Positions 58,356 to 64,000 of a stretch of DNA of 64,000 nucleotides are shown in pieces. The DNA lies in the IMG/VR virus record IMGVR_UViG_3300036715_003254, positions 62,001 through 126,000 of that record; one strand, 5' to 3'. Positions within the stretch are counted from its first letter, which is position 1. The number at the start of each line of letters is the position of its first letter. The notes under the pieces are model-generated. The model saw only the letters and a program-made list of their open reading frames with translations. It made no database searches and was not told the DNA's origin. The stretch comes from a virus. A program made the position numbers and the translations under genes.

Positions 58356-58361
58356 ATTATA
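58356..58361 (-). promoter_or_regulatory. Early-type promoter -10 TATAAT
   Basis: Minus strand: TTTAAGTCTTCTTTAAGG upstream; drives the HAD gene. Confidence 0.6.
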
Positions 58362-58384
58362 TCTAGATTTTCCTTAAAGAAGAC

Positions 58385-58687
58385 TTAAAGAAAAAATTCA
58401 TTTAACGATTTTTTGTAGTATTCGATAGCATCATCGAGAGTCGAAAAAAATTTATCTTTCCTCCAAAAAATATGAGGTTTTTCGCTTAATCTGGTAAGAA
58501 ACTTGACGAAAAAAAATCTTTCGCCATCGCATTCTTCTGATGTTATAAACGCTATTTCCTCATCAGTATCTTCAAGAATTTTTTCGACTCGGATTTTTAA
58601 AGAATTCATATTCTCATCACTAAAGAAAGAACCTTTATAATCGGCGGCAAGTTTAGATTCGCCAAGATATTTTTCGGCGTTTGTCAT
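58385..58687 (-). CDS. ~97-residue paralogue family, copy E
   Basis: 100 residues from ATG 58687 (AAAAGGA site; the open frame runs back to 58747 into copy F). Family landmarks present: E-K-Y-L-G-E-S-K-L, I-A-F-I-T-S-E, A-I-E-Y-Y-K-K, with a longer tail N-E-F-F-L. Downstream of copies F and G in the same operon. Confidence 0.6.
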   Translation of the reverse strand: MTNAEKYLGESKLAADYKGSFFSDENMNSLKIRVEKILEDTDEEIAFITSEECDGERFFFVKFLTRLSEKPHIFWRKDKFFSTLDDAIEYYKKSLNEFFL

Positions 58688-58709
58688 ATAAATCCTTTTA
58701 AAAGAAAAT

Positions 58710-58997
58710 TCATTTAGCCGCCTCTTCGTAAAAGGCGACGGCATCAACTAAAGTTGGAAAATATTCGTTTGTCCATTCAACGACTCGAGGGATATCATCA
58801 AATCTTTTGAGAACTCTAATAACAAAAACTCTCTTTTTGTGTTTTTCTCTTGTTATGAAAATTATTTCTTCGTCGCTAGATTTAAGAATTTTTATGAATT
58901 TTCTTTTGAAGATTTTCATTTTATTTATGTCAAAGAAAGAGCCTCTATAATCGGCTGTAAGCCGAGAAACTCCGAGACAATTTTCGATATTTGTCAT
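58710..58997 (-). CDS. ~97-residue paralogue family, copy F
   Basis: 95 residues beginning M-T-N-I-E-N-C-L-G-V-S-R-L-T. The conserved K-Y is N-C here and S-K is S-R, so it is one of the more diverged members. Its ATG follows the stop of copy G directly (TAAATG), so translation is coupled. Confidence 0.6.
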   Translation of the reverse strand: MTNIENCLGVSRLTADYRGSFFDINKMKIFKRKFIKILKSSDEEIIFITREKHKKRVFVIRVLKRFDDIPRVVEWTNEYFPTLVDAVAFYEEAAK

Positions 58998-59297
58998 TTA
59001 AACGCCTAAATTATTTTGTTTTTCAAAATATTCGATCGCTTCTTCAGCAGTCGAAAAAACAGGATCTAACAAAATGAAAATACGAGGTTTTTTACGAAAT
59101 TTTTTAAGAGTTCTGATGATGTATATCCTTTTATCAAGAATTTTTTCTGATGTTAAAAACATAATTTTATTTGAAGTGTATTTAAGTATTTTCTCTATTT
59201 GTAAATCACGAGATTCAATAAATTCTTCATCAAAGAAATTGTCTTCGTATTCGGTGGTAAGTTTAGAAGTCCCGAGATATTTTTCGATGTTTTTCAT
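58998..59297 (-). CDS. ~97-residue paralogue family, copy G
   Basis: 99 residues beginning M-K-N-I-E-K-Y-L-G-T-S-K-L-T. Family landmarks present with F-L-T-S-E-K and A-I-E-Y-F-E-K. Own promoter at 59323. First gene of the G-F-E cluster. Confidence 0.6.
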   Translation of the reverse strand: MKNIEKYLGTSKLTTEYEDNFFDEEFIESRDLQIEKILKYTSNKIMFLTSEKILDKRIYIIRTLKKFRKKPRIFILLDPVFSTAEEAIEYFEKQNNLGV

Positions 59298-59322
59298 TTT
59301 GAAACCCTTTTTAATTTCGAAA

Positions 59323-59328
59323 ATTATA
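59323..59328 (-). promoter_or_regulatory. Early-type promoter -10 TATAAT-like (TATAAT)
   Basis: Upstream TTTAAGGTAAGTTTAGT on the minus strand; drives the G-F-E cluster. Confidence 0.55.
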
Positions 59329-59363
59329 ACTAAACTTACCTTAAATTACACTTAATGAGAATT

Positions 59364-59657
59364 TTATTTTGCGAGGCTTTCGTAATATTTTATAGCTTTA
59401 AACGGAGTTTCAAATTCCATATTTACAAAGTCATAAACGCCAGGAACATCATCATCTACTCTTTTTAGAATGTTTATTCTATAAATTCTTTTATTGACTC
59501 CTTTTTTAGATACCAGAAAAATCGCTTCTTCGTCGTCATTTTTTAGAACTTTTCCGATTCTGATGTCCAATTTTCTTAAAAATTTACTGTCAAAATAGTT
59601 ACCTCTAAAATCAGAAGTGAGTTTAGTATTACCTAGATATTTTTCGATGTTTTTCAT
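59364..59657 (-). CDS. ~97-residue paralogue family, copy H
   Basis: 97 residues, M-K-N-I-E-K-Y-L-G-N-T-K-L-T. The most diverged copy: T-S-E-K is V-S-K-K and the C-terminal part reads F-E-T-P-F-K-A-I-K-Y-Y. Own promoter at 59687. It lies just downstream of the C-terminal polymerase gene. Confidence 0.6.
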   Translation of the reverse strand: MKNIEKYLGNTKLTSDFRGNYFDSKFLRKLDIRIGKVLKNDDEEAIFLVSKKGVNKRIYRINILKRVDDDVPGVYDFVNMEFETPFKAIKYYESLAK

Positions 59658-59686
59658 TTTGGAATCCTTCTTTTTTAATTTAGAAA

Positions 59687-59692
59687 ATTATA
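59687..59692 (-). promoter_or_regulatory. Early-type promoter -10 TATAAT
   Basis: Upstream TTTAAGCTTTCTTTAAG on the minus strand; drives paralogue H. Confidence 0.6.
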
Positions 59693-59749
59693 ACTAAACT
59701 TTTCTTAAAGAAAGCTTAAATAGAGAAATTATTTCATAAATTTTCGTTT

Positions 59750-60889
59750 TCAAAAATCTTCTAAACTTTCTACTTTTTCTAATTTCCAATTCAAAGGCTT
59801 CGCAAGAATTTCTATATTTGGAAGAAAACTTTGTACCCAATTCTTTTCATAGTCTATTATATTCGGCGGCAAATAATCAAAAATTCTCTCGTCGAGAAAG
59901 CCCATAACTGGATAGCCTAGTTTGTTCGGCTCTTTCAAATAAAGGAAATGAAGTCTATCCTCTAATGTTATTTTTCTAAATTCTTTTAAAAGGTTATTTT
60001 TCTCTATATACTCATTGTGTGACATCGCTGCTCTTGAGTTTATAGGTATAGGAAGCTTAGCACCATTTTTATTTGTTCTTTCGGAATATCCTGTTGCTAG
60101 GTCATAGTCAAAACTGTTTACACCTAGAATTTTAGAAATTTCTTTAGGAGACGCTTTCATAAACTCTTTTTTAATTCCTTTTAACCAATCTAGTAATTGG
60201 TCGTTATTTCCATAAAGGAATATGTCAAGAGATTTAACAACCTCTTTTCTGACAAATAATGGTGTAGAGGATTTTACTAGTGTAATTCCCTTCATTACTC
60301 TTTCAGGTTTTGCGTATCTAACACCTTCATTATCGAGAACATCACATATATAGGTTTTCTTACCCATAATTAAGAAAACAGAACAAATCTTTTCTCTCTC
60401 GCAAACCAACACTTCAGGCTTTTGAATATTAAATCTACTAGAAAACTCTTTTATTGAGTCATCAATTATAGGTTGGATTTTTACTTTTACAAATTTGTCT
60501 AGGAATGTTGCTATTTCGTCGTCAGTTTTTTCACCGACTTTTTCGATCCAAGAATCGACTATTGGTTCGAGAGTAAACATAGCCGAGTCTGTATCACCAT
60601 AAACTAAAAACTCTTTATTCTTATAAGTTGGACTTAGAGCTTTAAGTTTTTTATTAACTTCACTAGACATAAATCTGTTAAGGTATCTACCATTAGAAGT
60701 TATCGACGCTGCTATTTCATTATCAAACAAAACGAAATATTCATTAGCGAAAGCTCCATAACCGGAGTTAAGTGAAATTTTCAAGGCTTGCTCAATTAAG
60801 TAATATCTCTCATATTCGGTTTTACAATATTCTTTAAGCTTTTCTAATTCTTCTAGACTCAATGAGGATAGATCTTCAGGTATTTCCAT
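59750..60889 (-). CDS. 43B: DNA polymerase gp43, C-terminal part (43B)
   Basis: 379 residues. It carries family B motif B K-I-S-L-N-S-G-Y-G-A near 47-56 and motif C V-Y-G-D-T-D-S near 97-103, then the thumb region, ending with a basic clamp-binding-like tail (D-F end). It lacks the exonuclease and motif A, which are in 43A (61728-63290). It has its own ATG with AAAAAGG and its own TATAAT promoter (60909), so it is made as a separate protein and must pair with 43A. Confidence 0.85.
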   Translation of the reverse strand: MEIPEDLSSLSLEELEKLKEYCKTEYERYYLIEQALKISLNSGYGAFANEYFVLFDNEIAASITSNGRYLNRFMSSEVNKKLKALSPTYKNKEFLVYGDTDSAMFTLEPIVDSWIEKVGEKTDDEIATFLDKFVKVKIQPIIDDSIKEFSSRFNIQKPEVLVCEREKICSVFLIMGKKTYICDVLDNEGVRYAKPERVMKGITLVKSSTPLFVRKEVVKSLDIFLYGNNDQLLDWLKGIKKEFMKASPKEISKILGVNSFDYDLATGYSERTNKNGAKLPIPINSRAAMSHNEYIEKNNLLKEFRKITLEDRLHFLYLKEPNKLGYPVMGFLDERIFDYLPPNIIDYEKNWVQSFLPNIEILAKPLNWKLEKVESLEDF

Positions 60890-60908
60890 AGAAAGCCTTT
60901 TTATTTTT

Positions 60909-60914
60909 ATTATA
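60909..60914 (-). promoter_or_regulatory. Promoter -10 TATAAT for 43B
   Basis: TTTTAAACCTAAATTCAG then TATAAT on the minus strand, about 20 bases before the 43B ATG. It gives the split C-terminal gene its own transcription. Confidence 0.5.
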
Positions 60915-61011
60915 CTGAATTTAGGTTTAAAATTTGGGAGGAATAAATAAGAAGTATCGTTCGCGAGATGGCAGTCTCCAACGACTCTATGATAAAAGGA
61001 GTATCACAGCA

Positions 61012-61731
61012 ATGAACTATTTATTACACTACAACAAATTAATCGAAAGAGCTAAAACAAGAAAGCTCGAAACCTACAAAGAAAAACACCATATTATCCC
61101 TAGATGTATCGGCGGAACTGACGCAAAAGAAAATCTAGTTGAACTGACGGCAAGAGAACATTTTGTCGCACATCAGCTTCTTATAAAAATTTATCCAGAA
61201 GAAGCTTCTCTTGTATATGCAGCAAGAATGATATGTGTTGACAGATACGGAAATAGAGTTTCGAATAGGCTCTACTCTTGGTTAAAAGAAAAATATTCTG
61301 AAAAGGTATCGGAACAACACAAAGGAAATAGCTATACAAAAGGGAGAAAACTTTCAAAAGAACACTGTGAAAAACTTTCCATCATAGCCAAAGAAAGATT
61401 GTCTGTAAAGGAAAATCATCCTATGTTCGGTAAAAAACATAGTGAAGAAACTAAAGAAAAGATTAGACAAAAACATTTAGGCGTCGGTATTGGAAGAAAA
61501 CATACAGAAGAGACCAAACAAAAAATAAGAGATTCTCTAGGCGATATATCTGGCGAAAATCATCCTTGTTTCGGTAAAAAACATAGCGATGAAACTAAGA
61601 AAAAGATTGGTCAACAAATTTCAGGTAGAAAATATATGAATAACGGTATTGAGACAAAAGCAGTCAAACCAGAAGACATCGAAACATATCTACAAAATGG
61701 CTTTAGTTTTGGTGTATTGAGAAAGAACTAA
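61012..61731 (+). CDS. HNH homing endonuclease inserted between polymerase halves
   Basis: 239 residues from ATG 61012 (AAAAGGAG site; a TTG start at 60934 would add a poorly supported leader). HNH core: E-K-H-H-I-I-P-R-C-I-G-G-T near 23-35, N-L-V-E-L-T near 40, E-H-F-V-A-H near 48-53. Then three NUMOD3-type units (G-K-K-H-S-E-E-T-K near 140, 160 and 185) for DNA recognition. It lies on the opposite strand to gene 43 and its stop abuts that of 43A. Insertion near motif A/B is a known mobE-like site in Aeromonas T4-like phages. Confidence 0.8.
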   Translation: MNYLLHYNKLIERAKTRKLETYKEKHHIIPRCIGGTDAKENLVELTAREHFVAHQLLIKIYPEEASLVYAARMICVDRYGNRVSNRLYSWLKEKYSEKVSEQHKGNSYTKGRKLSKEHCEKLSIIAKERLSVKENHPMFGKKHSEETKEKIRQKHLGVGIGRKHTEETKQKIRDSLGDISGENHPCFGKKHSDETKKKIGQQISGRKYMNNGIETKAVKPEDIETYLQNGFSFGVLRKN

Positions 61732-63290
61732 GTAGTTCTTCTCTCAATTTCTTTCCTCAATCTCTCATACTCTCTTTTGAAGTTTTGACTCTTTTTCTTT
61801 TCATTTTTTCTTTTATGATACATATTTTCCATCAATTCAGAAAGAAGACCTTGTTTTTCATTACTGAAAGGAATACCAAGAGTACTGAAAGAGATGTTTT
61901 CGGCTAGACATATTTTTTTGATATAAGCTAGAACATCTTCTGGTATAGATAAAACTTGTTCTTCATCTTCTGAAAAGTATTGTCTTATGATTTTTTGTAT
62001 ATCAGGATATTTCTTACTTAATTCTACTAAAGGAACTTTTACATCAGGAGATAGGTTTGCTGAAACAATAGTATTTGGATAAAGCGAGTTCCAGTCAATC
62101 GTCGCAACCCAACGATATTTTCCTGGTACAGGATTCATTACCCAGCCACCTTTAATAGATCCAAAAGAATCATTAACAGAATCATTAGGTAATACAAGAC
62201 CTCTTTGTAAAGCCTTATTGTAAACATACATTCCCCAAGGTCTAACTGTTCCTAGAGCGTCGTCAAGAGTAATACCCATCATATCTGCGATAGTTTTTTG
62301 TATAGCGATAATAGATTTTTTCGCTTCTATGTCAACTATCAACTGTACATCTTTAATACCATACTCTACAAACTTTGTAAAGTCTCTGTAGTAAAGGTCT
62401 GTCAGGTTTTCGAATTCGTCATATTCTACCTTCGAGTCTCCTAGTTCTACCCTCGCTATATTGTTAAGCGAATAGCTGTCTCTTGGAACAAGAACAAACT
62501 TTTTATAGGTATCCAACATATCAACTATTACAAAACCAGAAATATCACATTCAAAAGCTGTTTGACCTTGATACTCTTTCATAGTTAGTTTATAAGTTCC
62601 AAACTCTGACAGATTTCCAGGATCCATACCTAGCTTTTTAAAACGATTAATGATATAAGGGATGTCGAAACCTTTTATATTCCAACCAGCTATAATTAAC
62701 GGATTTAGAATTCTGATTGTTTTGGCAAAACCCAAAAGCATATTTTCTTCGCTTGAAAACTTTTTGAATTTTACTTCTTCTTTAAATTTACTTTGAATGT
62801 ATTCTTTATCTAGATTAGCGTCCGAAGTATAGAAACAAAAATATTTTTTCTCGAACGAATCATAAAACTGAAATAGAGAAATAGGAAATTCCGCTTTCTC
62901 TGGATAAGGAAACCCAGCATCAGAAGTAACTTCTATATCTAGGAATAAAATTTTCGGCGTAGAGTATTCTGCTTTTTCAAAAAAGTTTTCAAATATGTAC
63001 GAATACATACCGTTTCTTTTTCCATAGGTTTTAAAATTTGAAAGTCCGCCATAATTCTTTTCAAATTCTTGAAACTCTTTATTATTTTTGAATGTTAGTT
63101 TCTTTAGATTGATTGATTTGTTAAGAAAATATTTGTATCCAGTTTCTTCTTTAGATTCAACAAATAATTCATAAGGAATGTTTACTTCTTCGAAATGGGA
63201 GTTATTCAAATTATCTTGATAGCGAAGTATGGTCTTATAGCCGGATTTGAAAATATGTTCAAACTTTCTTTTCAAAACAATCCTTTTCAA
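61728..63290 (-). CDS. 43A: DNA polymerase gp43, N-terminal part (43A)
   Basis: 520 residues. 3'-5' exonuclease motifs: F-L-D-I-E-V near 115-120, N-I-K-G-F-D near 207-212, and Y-G-I-K-D near 309-313. Palm motif A D-W-N-S-L-Y-P-N near 395-402. The chain ends R-R-T-T-stop in the fingers, just before motif B. 43A plus 43B total 899 residues, the same as intact T4 gp43 (898), so nothing is missing. Own promoter at 63303. Confidence 0.88.
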   Translation of the reverse strand: MKRIVLKRKFEHIFKSGYKTILRYQDNLNNSHFEEVNIPYELFVESKEETGYKYFLNKSINLKKLTFKNNKEFQEFEKNYGGLSNFKTYGKRNGMYSYIFENFFEKAEYSTPKILFLDIEVTSDAGFPYPEKAEFPISLFQFYDSFEKKYFCFYTSDANLDKEYIQSKFKEEVKFKKFSSEENMLLGFAKTIRILNPLIIAGWNIKGFDIPYIINRFKKLGMDPGNLSEFGTYKLTMKEYQGQTAFECDISGFVIVDMLDTYKKFVLVPRDSYSLNNIARVELGDSKVEYDEFENLTDLYYRDFTKFVEYGIKDVQLIVDIEAKKSIIAIQKTIADMMGITLDDALGTVRPWGMYVYNKALQRGLVLPNDSVNDSFGSIKGGWVMNPVPGKYRWVATIDWNSLYPNTIVSANLSPDVKVPLVELSKKYPDIQKIIRQYFSEDEEQVLSIPEDVLAYIKKICLAENISFSTLGIPFSNEKQGLLSELMENMYHKRKNEKKKSQNFKREYERLRKEIERRTT

Positions 63291-63302
63291 AGTTTTGAAA
63301 GA

Positions 63303-63308
63303 ATTATA
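63303..63308 (-). promoter_or_regulatory. Early-type promoter -10 TATAAT for 43A
   Basis: Upstream TTTAAACTTTCTTACGA on the minus strand, 13 bases before the 43A ATG. Confidence 0.5.
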
Positions 63309-63320
63309 TCGTAAGAAAGT

Positions 63321-63905
63321 TTAAAAAGAAGGTATAGATTGAGTTACCTTAATACTTGTAGGTTTTATTTTTTTCATAAACACATCTGCCGCTCTTTTTA
63401 ATCTAGGTGAATGAGAGAATGCTGTTCTGAAAAAATTATCAAAGGTAGCTTTAAAAAACTCTATAGAGTCAATATATGTGACAATCTCAAAAGCTGAATC
63501 AAACTTAATTTTCACAGAGTCTTTGTCTTCTGATACAACAGTTCCTTTAAGTTTTAATTGTTCAAGACTTTTGAATACAATCATAACGCCTACTTCTGGA
63601 CCAGCTTTTACTTCTCCTGTTTTCTTAGCTTGATCCATTTCACTATTATGTTGTACTTTTATACCGTTCTTAATAAAAAGAATTGGTTCATTTACAGGTA
63701 GAGAGTTGTAAATGACCATCGCACAGAAAGAGGGAAGCGTAAGAATAGTAGCAACCTTTCCTGTGTCATTAAATTCAGGCTCTTTCTTCGGCTCAGCCTT
63801 TGGTTCTACTTTAGGTTCTTCCGCTTTAGGAGCAATAACTGCCTTAGCTATATCATAGAATTTCTTTAGCTTAATTCCAGTTGCTATTGCTCCAGTTACA
63901 TTCAT
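63321..63905 (-). CDS. Hypothetical protein with Pro/Lys/Glu linker
   Basis: 194 residues. A short N-terminal helix (M-N-V-T-G-A-I-A-T-G-I-K-L-K-K), a P-K-A-E-E-P-K-V-E-P-K linker near 26-46, then a beta-rich part with V-M-I-V-F-K-S-L near 107-114 and a helical C-terminus. It overlaps the upstream gene by ATGA. Neighbours are the polymerase gene and a partial ORF. No match recognised. Confidence 0.45.
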   Translation of the reverse strand: MNVTGAIATGIKLKKFYDIAKAVIAPKAEEPKVEPKAEPKKEPEFNDTGKVATILTLPSFCAMVIYNSLPVNEPILFIKNGIKVQHNSEMDQAKKTGEVKAGPEVGVMIVFKSLEQLKLKGTVVSEDKDSVKIKFDSAFEIVTYIDSIEFFKATFDNFFRTAFSHSPRLKRAADVFMKKIKPTSIKVTQSIPSF

Positions 63906-64000
63906 ATTACTTTAATTCCTTTTGGTAGAATAACACAGTTTGTTTTTCTATTTTTTTCTATAAGTTTTTCAAAATCTACTTTTTCAAATGTACATTCAAA
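63902..64000 (-). CDS. Partial CDS, C-terminal 32 residues (runs off window)
   Basis: An open frame from base 64000 ends at TGA 63904-63902, overlapping the next start by ATGA. The end reads N-C-V-I-L-P-K-G-I-K-V-I. Too short to name. Confidence 0.55.
   Translation of the reverse strand, partial: FECTFEKVDFEKLIEKNRKTNCVILPKGIKVI

Overview
The window is a low-G+C (about 30% by eye) piece of a large T4-like contractile-tailed phage genome. Recognisable T4-type modules are tail tube (gp19), tail sheath (gp18), a gp13-like neck protein, gp26-like tail chaperone, two gp23/gp24-type capsid proteins, ssDNA-binding protein (gp32), sliding clamp (gp45), Rnh exonuclease, gp61-type primase, UvsW, topoisomerase subunits (gp39, gp52), dNMP kinase and a split gp43 polymerase. 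The host is probably a member of Campylobacterota (Campylobacter, Arcobacter or Sulfurimonas-like). This is inferred from the ThyX and dimeric dUTPase sequences, which read like epsilonproteobacterial versions, and from promoters with a TATAAT box preceded by phased T-rich tracts rather than a clear -35 box. No database search was possible.

Layout. 1-5000: tail and neck genes (start of a tape-measure candidate, tail assembly chaperone pair with a slippery site, tube proteins, neck protein, small acidic proteins). 5040-15677: one gene for a 3545-residue NHL-repeat protein. 15700-21760: tail fibre genes, three with the same N-terminal module, plus small lysis or envelope-type proteins. 21966-25625: tail sheath gene split by a group I intron carrying an HNH endonuclease gene. 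25646-29888: a second HNH gene, an unknown gene and two capsid genes. 29988-36671: replication block. 36772-41082: accessory genes, a TnpB gene, IS605-like fragments and a sugar epimerase. 41224-46588: UvsW and topoisomerase. 46651-51650: endolysin, four tandem Hsp20 genes, ThyX and small genes. 51800-59657: Cas4-like nuclease, a second TnpB, eight intact copies of a ~97-residue paralogous family, and nucleotide metabolism genes. 59750-63290: DNA polymerase split in two by an HNH gene on the other strand.

Nearly everything is on the minus strand. Structural genes are preceded by an AATAAATA or TATAAATA box, close to the T4 late promoter TATAAATA. Replication and accessory genes are preceded by TATAAT with upstream TTTAAG tracts. 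The most unusual features are: (i) two tnpB genes plus tnpB-less elements that keep the guide-RNA-like right end, one in the leader of the ssDNA-binding gene and others inside broken copies of the ~97-residue family; (ii) that paralogous family itself; (iii) a giant NHL array inserted into a small virion-type domain; (iv) a conserved hairpin in front of two fibre genes with compensatory changes; (v) a canonical -1 slippery site in the tail chaperone gene; (vi) a dUTPase gene with an in-frame TAG.
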